Counted from the stretch's first letter, positions 43,325 to 52,275 are shown. The stretch is DNA of 64,000 bases from Nitrosococcus watsonii C-113 (GCF_000143085.1 NC_014315.1:2510001-2574000), one strand, 5' to 3'. Numbers and translations are program-made. Notes: generated by a model from the sequence alone, not told the origin.

Positions 43325-43768
43325 TTAATCTTCTGGCAGCAGCCACCACTGGCCTTCCGCCTGGGTCCATTTTTCCTTAATGGGCCTTTCTCCTTCGTAA
43401 TAATTGCCCGTGGGCGGGGTGGCATAGCGGTAGCGGAGGGTAAGAGTCACATCACAGGCGTCATCAGCGCAGGCAATATCCTTCACCGTGGCTCCCTTCC
43501 ATTGGACCTTATCGCCGATACGTGCCTGGTAAAGCTCCAGGGAGTTCACCGCCCGATAGCCGGGACTCAAGTAGCCATAGGCTTTCTCCATATCCCGCTG
43601 GGCAAGGGCCTGCCAGCGTTCAACGGCCCGCTGCCCGACGACCTCTTCAGGGGGAGGTGAACTACAGCCACCTAAGCCGGTGATCACCCACGTAAGAAAA
43701 AATAGTGTTAACCCGGTATTTCGGCCAGAACGGGAAAACCCGCTAGCCCAATCAAGTAAAACTTGCAA
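43325..43768 (-). CDS. Small lipoprotein, function unknown
   Basis: 147 residues with a TTG start, a hydrophobic segment (TGLTLFFLTWVITGLGGC) and lipobox GLGGC at Cys-35. The mature part has an NTF2-like pattern: AVERWQALAQRDMEKAYGYLSP, then VKDIACADDACDVTLTLRYRY and EKWTQAEGQWWLLPED at the C-terminus. That layout (helix pair, then a curved sheet ending in W-x2) suggests an NTF2-like fold. The gene stands alone. Confidence 0.65.
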   Translation of the reverse strand: MQVLLDWASGFSRSGRNTGLTLFFLTWVITGLGGCSSPPPEEVVGQRAVERWQALAQRDMEKAYGYLSPGYRAVNSLELYQARIGDKVQWKGATVKDIACADDACDVTLTLRYRYATPPTGNYYEGERPIKEKWTQAEGQWWLLPED

Positions 43769-44323
43769 GAACTTAAACGCTCCCTCTGTTATTGTAGGTT
43801 TTTCCTTTTATCATCTAACTCGGATATTTGGAATTTCTCCATGACGGATAGCCGTTTTATGCCTACAAAACTTCATCCGCCTGGAGAATTCGCGTTTCCT
43901 CGCAGCCTTCGGCGAAGGGTTTTCCTTGGCCTCTGTTGTTTTGCCGCTCCTCGCGCTTTCACTTCGGGTGCCCCCCACCCTAGGTTCCGTGAACAAGCGC
44001 ATGCTAGCGCGAACTCATGGCGAAACGCAAATAATTTTAGCCCTCGCGCTTGATACGCCGTTTCAGTTCGCGCCATCCCTAGGGAGTCATTCAACATCTA
44101 TGTTTAATTCCAAAGAGTTAGAAGTTACTTTTTATCCTGAACGCTAACTTTCGCCTAGCAGAGGATAACTCCCTTGGCAAGCAACTTCAATAGTCAATTG
44201 TAAGCTTTTTTTGCGAAAATGAAACAAAAAACACAAAACGTTGCATTAAAGCAACACAATCGAATGATTGATGGCTGCCAATAGGTTTAATGCATCATTA
44301 ATGCCAAACATCTTCCTCCCTAC
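43769..44323. other. 555-bp region without a supported gene
   Basis: Short frames cover 43763-44147 on both strands, but none has a Shine-Dalgarno or recognisable motif. Their overlap in opposite directions over a GC-rich block (43880-44060) looks like chance. That block contains repeated GCGTTTC / GCGAAAC and CGCGAACT-like words, so a decayed element or structured RNA is possible. 44150-44320 is AT-rich and featureless. Confidence 0.4.
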
Positions 44324-44929
44324 TCAGCAGGCACCTTCCAAGATCTCTCGAAGGACCAAGGAAACCGAAGGAAACGCCTGGGGGCTAAGGCTATCGCTAG
44401 GTTGATATTCCCGCATAGATTGATAACTTTCTCCCACAGGCTGTCGGTAAACCCAAAGCCGCCGCCCTGGAAGATCCACGAGCCAACACTCTACGATACC
44501 GGCTTGGGCATAGCGGGGCAACTTAAAATCCCGATCTTACTCTAAAGAGCTTTCCGCCACTTCCAGGAGCAACCACACATCCTCCGGACCCGGATGGGCA
44601 CTCCCATAGAAATCCGGGCGTGGCTTAAGCAGAACCAGATCGGGTTGGGGTTCCGAATAGCGGGAAAGTCCTAGGGGACTTTGGACCCGGACAATCGCCC
44701 GCCCTCCTAGCTCTCGGCTCAACCAAGCCGTAAGGTGATCTACCGTGGCCGCATGCCGACTCCCACGGGGACTCATCTCCAGAATGTCCCCATCCCACAA
44801 TTCCACCCGGTCATCTTCCCGGAGGATACCGGACGCGGCCATCCGGTGGTACTCCTCAACGGTAAAAGCATGTCGTTTGTAACTGTTCCGCCAGCTAAAG
44901 CATGCGGCTTTCCACTGCACAAGGAGCAC
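44324..44929 (-). pseudogene. Uma2-family (DUF820) protein, interrupted by an in-frame TAA
   Basis: The frame carries KRHAFTVEEYHRMAASGIL, ELWDGDILEMSP, EPQPDLVLLKPRPD and WLLLEVAESSLE. It then meets TAA (44539-44537) and continues unbroken as DRDFKLPRYAQAGIVECWLV to 44324. Uma2 proteins normally read LEYDRxxKLPxYA, so the TAA replaces a Tyr codon (TAT or TAC). One nonsense mutation thus splits a typical PD-(D/E)xK-like domain of about 185 residues. The first 14 or so codons come from the end of the neighbouring TnpB element, so the native start may have been lost by that insertion as well. Confidence 0.85.
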
Positions 44930-45030
44930 ACTTATGCGCGAACATAGGCTGAGTTACAGCAGCCCTTCTGGCGATATTGCCAGCGGCGTTATGGTCTGCG
45001 TGATTACTGTGCCCGCATTCCACACACCGA
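44880..45030 (-). ncRNA. Putative omega RNA (reRNA) overlapping the 3' end of tnpB
   Basis: In characterised TnpB elements the guide RNA is transcribed from the last part of tnpB through the right-end hairpin into flanking DNA, which supplies the guide. Here the hairpin is at 44907-44888 (minus direction), and the guide would begin near AACAGTTACAAACG, inside the former Uma2 gene. Boundaries are inferred. Confidence 0.4.
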
Positions 45031-46060
45031 AACTCAGACTGGGTTGGTCGGTTAGCTTTGTCGATACGGCCACAGGCCGGGCACTCGCGGCTAGTGTTGC
45101 GTGGGTCGACTATCACCACCGGCACGCCAGCACGTTTAGCCTTATACTCGATAAAGGCGCGAAGCTGAGCGAAGCCCCAGTTATGCAAGCGTTTCCTCTG
45201 CGCTTTGTTGGCCTTAACCCGTGCCCGGATATGCTTGAGATTTTCAAGTCCAATGCCGAGACGTGAGCGTTCCGCAAGGGAGACGATGCGTTTGGAGATA
45301 CAATGGTTCTCGTATTTTTGAAACCGTTTCTGCCTGCCGCTTATGTGGCGAAGGCAGCGTTTAGCGGCCCGTGTGCCGAGGCGCTGCAAGGTGGCGCGTC
45401 GTTTGGCGTAACGCTCGCGGTAGGCTTGGACTTTAGCCCCGCAGTGCCTCTCACCCAGGCTGTCAGTGGCGATATTGACAATACCAAAATCCACACCCAA
45501 CATGCCTTCAGGGGTCAGCAATTTGGGATCGTCAAAGTCACATACAGCGGCCAAATACCATTGGCTGCGCACGAACATCAAATCAACTTCACCCTTTCTG
45601 TACTCAAGCAGCTTGCGTTGGTGATCGCCACACGTGTAACCAATCTTCTCGCGGCCACAGAGCAACCACAGGGAAACTTTCTCATCGCAGACAAAGCGCA
45701 GGATACGGTCATCATAGGGCTGCGCGGCATGTTTACGGAAGGTGTGTTTAGTTTTCTGATTCAGCTTATAGGCGTCCGCCACTTTAGCAATGCAGCGCAC
45801 CGCCACTTGGGCAGACAGTTGAAATTGAGCGCGAAGGTCTTGGTAGGTAAGTTTATGCAAATCGTATTGCCGAAACATCTGGCTTTCCCAAGCGCGTTCG
45901 GAAAGCCAGTTGCACGCTTTATTGCAACGCTCAAGGGTCAAGCGCAAAGCGCGTTCTTGCGCTGGAGTTGGCGTTAGTTTAAGGTTAGCTACCAGCTTCA
46001 TGAATTCAAGTATGGAGTATTTTATTGATAGATCAACCCACGGGCGGCTTTCCTCCGCCC
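44888..46060 (-). mobile_element. IS200/IS605-type element carrying only tnpB
   Basis: The element consists of tnpB with hairpins at both sides and no tnpA. At the right (3') end an imperfect hairpin CCGC...GCGG (44888-44907) overlaps the tnpB stop. On the left side a hairpin GGGCGG-7nt-CCGCCC (46042-46060) lies upstream of the start. Exact ends and the target tetranucleotide cannot be fixed without an empty site. It inserted between gspD and the Uma2 gene and probably needs TnpA from elsewhere. Confidence 0.65.
44895..46001 (-). CDS. tnpB: TnpB RNA-guided nuclease (IS605-type)
   Basis: 368 residues. The RuvC-like catalytic triad is complete: LGVDFGIVNIATDS (Asp, about 172), IGLENLKHIR (Glu, about 255) and NHADHNAAGNIARR (Asp, about 337). 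The zinc finger between them is intact (ECPACGR and FRCVECG). The N-terminal helix-turn-helix/OB part (MKLVANLKLTPTPAQERALR) is typical. TnpB proteins use an RNA made from the element's 3' end to cut DNA, helping element maintenance; they are the ancestors of Cas12. All key residues are present, so it is probably active. Confidence 0.93.
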   Translation of the reverse strand: MKLVANLKLTPTPAQERALRLTLERCNKACNWLSERAWESQMFRQYDLHKLTYQDLRAQFQLSAQVAVRCIAKVADAYKLNQKTKHTFRKHAAQPYDDRILRFVCDEKVSLWLLCGREKIGYTCGDHQRKLLEYRKGEVDLMFVRSQWYLAAVCDFDDPKLLTPEGMLGVDFGIVNIATDSLGERHCGAKVQAYRERYAKRRATLQRLGTRAAKRCLRHISGRQKRFQKYENHCISKRIVSLAERSRLGIGLENLKHIRARVKANKAQRKRLHNWGFAQLRAFIEYKAKRAGVPVVIVDPRNTSRECPACGRIDKANRPTQSEFRCVECGHSNHADHNAAGNIARRAAVTQPMFAHKCAPCAVESRML

Positions 46061-46099
46061 CCTGAAAGAGGCGCTCTCCAGCCGCAATTTTTATGGAAA

Positions 46100-48616
46100 T
46101 TAAGGCTTAGCACTATTTTCGTCGGTGGAAGGCGACGGTTTTTCTCCGTTTTCTTTTTCGATTTTGAAAGTAATCCCTCCCGTCTTCTCTGCTACATCCG
46201 AGGCATTTTTCAGCTTCTCGCGAAGTTCCTCGGTCACCAGGCGGGCTTCGTATTGATCCCGCACCACCCGGGGAGTCATGAGCACAACGAGTTCGGTACG
46301 CTGCCTACTTCGTGTCGTCGTGCCGAATAAAGGCCCAATAAGCGGCAGCTTATAAAGAAACGGCACGCCACTTTGATTGAATGCGTCATTGTTCCGGATA
46401 AGCCCTCCCAGGACAATGGTTTCGCCGGATTGCACCGTCACCACGCTCTGGAAATTCCGTTGCAGGAAAGTAGGATTACCGCCGACCGTGGTTGCCCCGC
46501 CAGGCAGCGAAGTGCCCCCTACATCGGTGACTTCCTGGGTAAGTTCCATGGTCACCCGGCCACCCGCGTTAACCCGTGGCGTGACCGTCAATAATACCCC
46601 GGTATCCCGGTACCGTATTTGTTGAGTCGTACCTCCTATTCCGGTGGTTTGCCCCTGTTGGATAGGCACCTGATCCCCTACCCGGATTTCCGCGGTTTGA
46701 TTATCAAGCGCCAGTAATTGGGGCGAAGAAAGAATTTCCACCTTGTTCTCGGAAGCCAGGAGACGCAGCAGCGCGCGCACCACGCCACCATCGGCAAACG
46801 CATAGGTGAAACCACCACCCGCCATGAGTGCTTGCAGTCCGCCTTCTCCCAAAGCAGGAAGGGCACCTTGCCCGCCTGCTCCCTGACCAGAAGCCAGATC
46901 ATTGGTAAAATACCATTGCAAGCCATATTGGAGGCTGCCTGTCAGCGCCACCTCGGCGATGGTGGCTTCCACCAACACCTGGCGGGGTGGAATATCCAAC
47001 TGCCGGAGAGCCGACAGGATTTTTTCATAGATGGGCGGAATGGCGGAGATCAGCAAGGAGTTATTTTCCAGATCGGGGATCACCCGCACCTCAGGCTCCT
47101 TATTTTCATCCTCCTTGCCGCCAAGGCGGGCAAACTCGATGCCGGCAGCCGCGGAGCCAGGCGTCTTGGGTGTTGGTGTTTCAGCCGCCCCCTCGGTACT
47201 GGCTTGAAACACCCTCGGATTTTCTTCCCCAGAGGCTTCGGAATCCGGCGCCACGGAAGCCTTGTAGTTCACCCCCCCGGATGAGCCAAAACTGCCGCCA
47301 AAGCCGCCACCCCGGGATGAACCAAAACCGCCGCCGCCAAAGCTACCACCCCGAGATGAACCAAAACCGCCGCCACCAAAACCTCCACCCCGGGATGAAC
47401 CAAACCCTCTACTCCCCCCCCGGGAAGATGAAAAAAGTTCCGTCGCCTGCTGGCCCGGCGCTACCCGGGCCGAGGGAAGCCCGCTCCCGCCTTCCAGTCC
47501 AAAAGCGGCTTGCAGCAAAGCCGCCAGATGATCTGCCCGGCCGTGCTGAACCGGATAGACATAGAGTCTTTCAGTCTTTTCGTCCTCCCCCTGATCCAAG
47601 CGCTCTATCCAGGTTTTGGCCTCCTTCAGATACTGGGATTGGGAAGTCACCACTAAAATCCCGTTGAGACGTTCGATGGGTATAAAACGAAACATACCCG
47701 CCAAGGGAGTGCTCGCCTCGGGCCCCATGACTGTATTTAATTCAGTTACCAGCAGTTCGGCATCGGTATACTCCAACCGATAAAGACCAACGGACATCCC
47801 TTCCAGCCAATTGACATCAAAGATATCAATGGTCTCCTGCCATTGATCCAGCTCTTTTGCCGTACCGGCCAGAACAAGCAAATTCCGGGCGGGATCGACC
47901 CGGACCAGCCCATCCTTGGGGACAAAAGGCTTAAGAATTTTCTCCATCTCTTCAGCCCCAATATACTCCAGGGGCATGATCCGCACGCTGTAACCCATAG
48001 CGGATTTCGCCCTGCTTAAACGGGGCGAGAGGTTACCTTGCACGGCCTCATTGAGGGGCACAATTTTATTCAGCCCCTCGGTCTGGATTAAGGCCGCATT
48101 ATTGAGCCGCAACAGCGTTTCCAGAGTTGGCACTAAGTCATCCTTGGGCAGAGGGCGGCCAGTCTGGACGGTCACCGTTCCCTGCACTGCCCTATCAATG
48201 ACATAATTTTCTTCCAAAATATCGCCGAGTATGGTTTTGACTACTTCGCGGATGTCGGTATTCTCAAAATTGAGCACAATGGCGCCTTCCCGTACCTGGA
48301 AAGTCCGGGGCTTGCTCGCCGCCTCGCGGTTAATAAAATGATTGCTTCCCGGGTAGGTTTCATCACTCTCTGGCTTCACCTTTTCTTCTTCGGCGGCTGG
48401 CGTTGCTTCAATCTTGGCACTTTTGGCTACAGTATCCTCTGCCTGGCGCGCTTGCCCAGAGGCGGAGATGGCAGCAGGGGAAGACCCATTAGCCGACCCG
48501 GAGCCAGAGGGCTGAGTCACGCAGGCAACCAGAACACCCGCCCCTAAAAGGATGATCCACCACGCCCCTGTGGGCCGTCCGCTTCTTTTCTGTTCCCGCA
48601 ACTTAATCCCCCTCAA
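46100..48616 (-). CDS. gspD: Type II secretion secretin GspD, with a glycine-rich repeat insertion
   Basis: GspD forms the outer-membrane channel of the type II secretion system. 838 residues: a lipoprotein-like signal with lipobox VLVAC near 32, N0 domain (about 107-180; VREGAIVLNFENTDIREVVKTI), N1-N3 domains, and a secretin core from about 545 with VLVEATIAEVALTG, then VTPRVNAGGRVTMELTQEVT and GLIRNNDAFNQSGVPFLYKLP. Between N3 and the core there is a Gly/Ser/Arg/Phe-rich stretch (about 395-445) built on GFGSSRGG units, encoded by 39-bp tandem repeats. It ends the T2SS gene run, next to the TnpB element. Confidence 0.93.
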   Translation of the reverse strand: MRGIKLREQKRSGRPTGAWWIILLGAGVLVACVTQPSGSGSANGSSPAAISASGQARQAEDTVAKSAKIEATPAAEEEKVKPESDETYPGSNHFINREAASKPRTFQVREGAIVLNFENTDIREVVKTILGDILEENYVIDRAVQGTVTVQTGRPLPKDDLVPTLETLLRLNNAALIQTEGLNKIVPLNEAVQGNLSPRLSRAKSAMGYSVRIMPLEYIGAEEMEKILKPFVPKDGLVRVDPARNLLVLAGTAKELDQWQETIDIFDVNWLEGMSVGLYRLEYTDAELLVTELNTVMGPEASTPLAGMFRFIPIERLNGILVVTSQSQYLKEAKTWIERLDQGEDEKTERLYVYPVQHGRADHLAALLQAAFGLEGGSGLPSARVAPGQQATELFSSSRGGSRGFGSSRGGGFGGGGFGSSRGGSFGGGGFGSSRGGGFGGSFGSSGGVNYKASVAPDSEASGEENPRVFQASTEGAAETPTPKTPGSAAAGIEFARLGGKEDENKEPEVRVIPDLENNSLLISAIPPIYEKILSALRQLDIPPRQVLVEATIAEVALTGSLQYGLQWYFTNDLASGQGAGGQGALPALGEGGLQALMAGGGFTYAFADGGVVRALLRLLASENKVEILSSPQLLALDNQTAEIRVGDQVPIQQGQTTGIGGTTQQIRYRDTGVLLTVTPRVNAGGRVTMELTQEVTDVGGTSLPGGATTVGGNPTFLQRNFQSVVTVQSGETIVLGGLIRNNDAFNQSGVPFLYKLPLIGPLFGTTTRSRQRTELVVLMTPRVVRDQYEARLVTEELREKLKNASDVAEKTGGITFKIEKENGEKPSPSTDENSAKP
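47279..47425. repeat. 39-bp tandem repeats inside gspD
   Basis: The word CGGGATGAACC (or CGAGATGAACC) recurs at 47313, 47352 and 47391, exactly 39 bp apart, with a shorter diverged unit before 47313. The repeats code for GFGSSRGG/GGGFGG units, so copy number can change without shifting the frame. Confidence 0.85.
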
Positions 48617-48781
48617 TAACTAACTATTTTGCCGCGCCGTGGCAGGCGAATTTTCTATCTACCTTCTCCGCCGGCAATTCGTCCCCTGTCGTGCTTATGG
48701 GAACCCTCCCTAGTCAAAATGATAAATCCACCGCCTAGCCTTTTTATGTCCGTGGCAAACGACCAGATTTATCCGCCCATC

Positions 48782-49378
48782 TCATCGGTTTGAACGCCGC
48801 ACCGCCTGTCTCCGGCGCGGGGGCTTTTCTCGCTCTATTGACTCAAAATTGCGAATGAGTTCTAACGTTTCCGCGCGGCCATCATCCCTGAACAGCACCC
48901 GGTTGGGAAAAATTTGCTGTACTTTCCAACCTTCCAGTCTTTCCCCTTCGCTCACCCGCAGGCTTTTATTATTTTTAATATCCTGCAGCAAGGCCACGGT
49001 CTTTTCGGCGGTCACGACTACGCCGCTCAAGATAAAAAGATCCTTGACATGGCTTTTTAGCCGTTCGGCTTCCTCCATGGCTTTCTTCCGGGCTTCTTCA
49101 GCCACGTCTTTTTCAGGGTCGGGAGGACGCCGACTAGGCCGGAAAAGGGGGCGGGCCACGATTTCCTCGTAGTTACCCAAAGGGGGCAAGGCGATTTCCT
49201 CGCTCCGCTCCTGGGTAGGCACTAAATCCGCCAAATTTGGACTGGCGGGAGCGGCTTTCTCTTCCTGTGCGAGCTGGAAGGGATATCTGGCCTCCAGGGC
49301 AATCGCCACCACCACCAAGAGGCACAAGCCAGCGAGCAAGTAGGCCAGCGCCCGGTGATTAGGCGCCGCCGACCGCAC
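48782..49378 (-). CDS. GspC/GspN-like type II secretion inner-membrane protein
   Basis: 198 residues: one N-terminal membrane helix (LAYLLAGLCLLVVVAIALEA), a Pro-rich stretch and a GspC homology-region-like beta domain (about 110-180). That domain shows ARPLFRPSRRPP, LSGVVVTAEKTVALLQD, then VSEGERLEGWKVQQI and NRVLFRDDG. In GspC this domain contacts the secretin N0 domain. No PDZ domain follows, so it is a short form. It overlaps gspM by 20 bp and precedes gspD. Confidence 0.78.
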   Translation of the reverse strand: MRSAAPNHRALAYLLAGLCLLVVVAIALEARYPFQLAQEEKAAPASPNLADLVPTQERSEEIALPPLGNYEEIVARPLFRPSRRPPDPEKDVAEEARKKAMEEAERLKSHVKDLFILSGVVVTAEKTVALLQDIKNNKSLRVSEGERLEGWKVQQIFPNRVLFRDDGRAETLELIRNFESIEREKPPRRRQAVRRSNR

Positions 49379-49967
49379 TCTTCCCCCGCATATAGCCGTA
49401 CAGTTCGAAACTAACTGTTAACTGGGTCTCTTCGATGATGGTGCGTCGATCATGCCGGCTACGGCGCCGGATCTGGCGGCTACGGACCTGCAGATCATCC
49501 ACGAACAACAGGGGCCGGGAAGCTTCCAAATCATATAAAACTTTCTGCAAAATTTCGGTATCGCCAGTCATTCGAACCCTAATCCCAACCTTTGGAAAGG
49601 GTTCATTTTCAACCACCGGCGAGCTTTGCGTGCTGGTCAGCACTCCTCCGCTAGACTCTACCACTGCTTTAACTCGTCGCCGCAGCTCAGTCGCCGCCAA
49701 CGGCGCGGATGGTTGCTCCAGGTAATAGGCATTGGCGGCTTGCTGCCGTTGCAATTGTTTTAACCTGGCCTCCAACGCTGGTCTGCTGGCGATAATACGA
49801 TTGTATCTTGCTAGCCGCTGTTGCATGGAAGCGATATTTTCATGATAAAACCCATGCTTGGCAATGACCGGTTGAAGCAAAACCCAATAAGCCATCAGCA
49901 AAACCAGCAATAATAACCCTACGGCCCCAGCGCAATGCCACTTTTCCGATAAATAAAGATTCCTCAT
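49359..49967 (-). CDS. gspM: Type II secretion protein GspM-like
   Basis: 202 residues with one membrane helix (VGLLLLVLLMAYWVLLQPVI), a coiled coil (about 45-75), and a ferredoxin-like periplasmic domain with LRRRVKAVVESSGGVLTSTQS and VLYDLEASRPLLFVDDLQV. This is the GspM (PF10741-like) branch that pairs with a PilN-like GspL. Overlaps: 4 bp with gspL, 20 bp with the GspC-like gene. Confidence 0.82.
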   Translation of the reverse strand: MRNLYLSEKWHCAGAVGLLLLVLLMAYWVLLQPVIAKHGFYHENIASMQQRLARYNRIIASRPALEARLKQLQRQQAANAYYLEQPSAPLAATELRRRVKAVVESSGGVLTSTQSSPVVENEPFPKVGIRVRMTGDTEILQKVLYDLEASRPLLFVDDLQVRSRQIRRRSRHDRRTIIEETQLTVSFELYGYMRGKSAVGGA

Positions 49968-51085
49968 GGCGAAGGCAACTCCTCCTCCAACTTAGGAATC
50001 TGGGCGGTAATATGGAAGCGGTCCCGCCCCGTCCTGGCGTTGGTGGTGACGGGGGAGCGAAATTGAACGCTTTGAAAATAAGGGGAGACTTCCAATAAGG
50101 CAATTAGAGCCGAAGCCTCGGCTGCTTCCCCCCGAATATCCAGTTCCGCTCGCCCCCTTGAAAAGGTAAGCTGCTGAAGCCACACATTATCCGGTAAAAT
50201 ATGAGTGAGTTCATAGAGAAGTTCGACCGCCGAGGGATAGGCATGCTTTTCCTTCCCTAAAAAGGCCGAAGCCTCAACCACTTTTTCCAGTTGCTGGCGA
50301 ATAGCCATGACAGATTCCGCCTTTTGCTGAGCGGCTGCAACCCGGGGCATCAGCTCAATCACTACCGTGCGCGCTTGCCATAAGGGCAACAGGATAGCCG
50401 CTGCCAAGAGAAGAATCAGCGCCAGGCCGAGTCCCATATTAAGGCGCGGCAAGGGTCTAGCTTTAGAGGAGCGTTTTTCTTCAGGCAAGAGGTTGGTGTG
50501 CTCCCTATCTGCGCCCGCCACATCGACCACCGCAGGTTGAAGCCCCCAATGGGATAACCGCTCCAGCCACTCGTCCAGGATACGCCGGGGCACAACAATC
50601 AAGCTGACGACTATCTGGCGCGTGGCCAAATTACGTTTCCTGATGGCAAAATCGTAGTAAACCTGATTGACGGCAAAAGGTGTGTGACGCTCCATTTCAA
50701 AGGCCAACACTTGGCGTAAATTCTCTTCCGCCGCGCTAGGCAGTACCAGGGACTTGGACAGCACCTGCCCTGGTGGCAGGCGGAATACCAGGACCGTATC
50801 CTCCTCAAGGAGGTTATCCCATTGCCCCGCACCCTCGTAAAAGCCGAGATTTTCCCGGGATTCACCCCGCTCCCGCTGGACCCGCACGCCGCTTCCCTGG
50901 GGCTCCAGCACCACGCTCGTGGTCTCGCGCCAAAACCACTGCCGCACCCGCCGGGGGAGGCAACCTAGTAATCCCTGTCCCCACCAATCGAGGAAACTAC
51001 TAATATTCAGAGACGACGCCATCTCTTTAGACAAGATCTGAGTGCCTTTCCCTGGGTGCTTTGCCTGGCGTTTGGCCGCGCTCAT
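49964..51085 (-). CDS. gspL: Type II secretion protein GspL-like (PilN domain)
   Basis: 373 residues. The cytoplasmic part (about 1-205) includes LPSAAEENLRQVLAFEMERHTPF, the hallmark segment of GspL/PilM-like proteins. A membrane helix lies at about 217-237 (LGLALILLLAAAILLPLW) and a PilN-like periplasmic domain at about 240-365 (ELTHILPDNVWLQQLTFSRG). GspL couples the cytoplasmic ATPase GspE to GspM. GspE is not in this window. Confidence 0.85.
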   Translation of the reverse strand: MSAAKRQAKHPGKGTQILSKEMASSLNISSFLDWWGQGLLGCLPRRVRQWFWRETTSVVLEPQGSGVRVQRERGESRENLGFYEGAGQWDNLLEEDTVLVFRLPPGQVLSKSLVLPSAAEENLRQVLAFEMERHTPFAVNQVYYDFAIRKRNLATRQIVVSLIVVPRRILDEWLERLSHWGLQPAVVDVAGADREHTNLLPEEKRSSKARPLPRLNMGLGLALILLLAAAILLPLWQARTVVIELMPRVAAAQQKAESVMAIRQQLEKVVEASAFLGKEKHAYPSAVELLYELTHILPDNVWLQQLTFSRGRAELDIRGEAAEASALIALLEVSPYFQSVQFRSPVTTNARTGRDRFHITAQIPKLEEELPSP

Positions 51086-51383
51086 CGGAATGTATCCTTA
51101 CTCATCATGGCTTCCTTTTCTAAAGGCGCTTGCTGATAACACAACGGGCAGCCAGATCCTTAACCTCTTCATGCATACAGCGCTATTGGCTGCCTCGCGG
51201 GAGCCATTGAACCGTGCGTAACCAGCCCTGTTCTTGCCAAAATTCTTATTGAAATATCCTCCTCCATAGTAGCTTCTGGCACTGTCATAATGGTATGAAA
51301 ATAGCTTCAACGTTTGGCTCTGAATATATTCGGCAGGGGATGCTCGCACTTGAAACCGATCCCAATATCGGTTGCTGGGATAG
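51086..51383. other. 298-bp gap inside the T2SS run
   Basis: A 119-codon frame crosses this gap on the minus strand (51098-51457) but overlaps gspK antiparallel in frame choice and has no Shine-Dalgarno, no family motif and a Tyr/Asn-rich composition. I treat it as non-coding. A gap this long in an otherwise overlapping operon could hold an internal promoter. Confidence 0.4.
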
Positions 51384-52271
51384 TTACAGGTTTTCCCGCC
51401 ATTGGAGTATGGACGAATTGGGGATAAAACCTCCCGTACCGGAAGAACCGAGAGCAATCACCGCTTCTATAACGGCGGCGCCTCCTTCCTCTGGTTTAGC
51501 TTCAGCGCGCACACTATACGCCAAACCGCTTGCCTGGGCCAAATATCCCCCGCCAATGGGCGGTAATGGCGGCGGTATATCTCCCCTGGCCGCCATTATC
51601 CTTCGTTCCTCAAGATAAGCTTCAATTAATTGGAGATCCACCCCCGGTATGGCTAGCAGCACTTCTCTTGGCGCTACCGTGGGATCAACCCCCGCTTGCC
51701 CTGAATAGACTGTTAATGATGGCGCCATGCGCTGATACAAGGCCGACGAGATCCCTAAAACCTGCTGCAATTCCGTGACATCATCAAAAGGGCCATCCTT
51801 GGCGCCATAGGGCAATCCCGCGGCAAAGTAATCTTTATCCTCCGCCCCCTCTAAAAGAGGAATATCATCGGGATCACGCCAATCCTCGATGGCATCCAGC
51901 AAGCGGCCCTGCCCATTCGCGGGAACGCCCGCCGCCATCAATAAGCCGCCTAATAACTCTCGGCTGGCAGTATTTAAATCAATCAAACCGGCTACATCTC
52001 GAACGGAGATCATGACGGTTTCCGTGCCAAATTTCCATGGATAAGGGATACCATTGGGAGGAAAACGGCGCAATGGAGGTGGACGGAGCATATCCAGCGC
52101 GGCATAGGCAATACCCGCCTCCGCCAAGGCCCGGGCCTTGGCCCGTCCCACCACATTAACGGCCAGGGTAGATTCAATGCGTAAGGTGTAAGTAAAACTG
52201 CCAGCGATAATAGCTAACAAAGTCAGCATCCATAACACCACAATCAGGGCAATGCCATGCTCCCTCAACAT
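51384..52271 (-). CDS. gspK: Type II secretion minor pseudopilin GspK
   Basis: Start at ATG 52271 (MLREHGIALIVVLWMLTLL), 4 bp after the gspJ stop; the frame opens 99 bp earlier without support. The product is 295 residues. The prepilin-like leader is cut after the Gly of REHG, giving a mature N-terminus IALIVVLW, which in GspK lacks the usual Glu-5. The large periplasmic domain includes DLNTASRELLGGLL (helix-hairpin-helix-like) and LLDAIEDWRDPDD, the family signature. GspK caps the pseudopilus tip with GspI and GspJ. Confidence 0.9.
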   Translation of the reverse strand: MLREHGIALIVVLWMLTLLAIIAGSFTYTLRIESTLAVNVVGRAKARALAEAGIAYAALDMLRPPPLRRFPPNGIPYPWKFGTETVMISVRDVAGLIDLNTASRELLGGLLMAAGVPANGQGRLLDAIEDWRDPDDIPLLEGAEDKDYFAAGLPYGAKDGPFDDVTELQQVLGISSALYQRMAPSLTVYSGQAGVDPTVAPREVLLAIPGVDLQLIEAYLEERRIMAARGDIPPPLPPIGGGYLAQASGLAYSVRAEAKPEEGGAAVIEAVIALGSSGTGGFIPNSSILQWRENL

Positions 52272-52275
52272 GGGC

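Noticed and set aside
43763-44147. Overlapping short frames on both strands
   Set aside because: Overlapping in several frames over GC-rich DNA, no ribosome-binding site, no family motif.
47279-47425. CRISPR-like repeats
   Set aside because: The 39-bp units are contiguous, without spacers, and lie inside the coding sequence of gspD.
51098-51457. 119-codon minus-strand frame between gspL and gspK
   Set aside because: Overlaps the gspK C-terminus in another frame and carries no recognisable T2SS or other motif.
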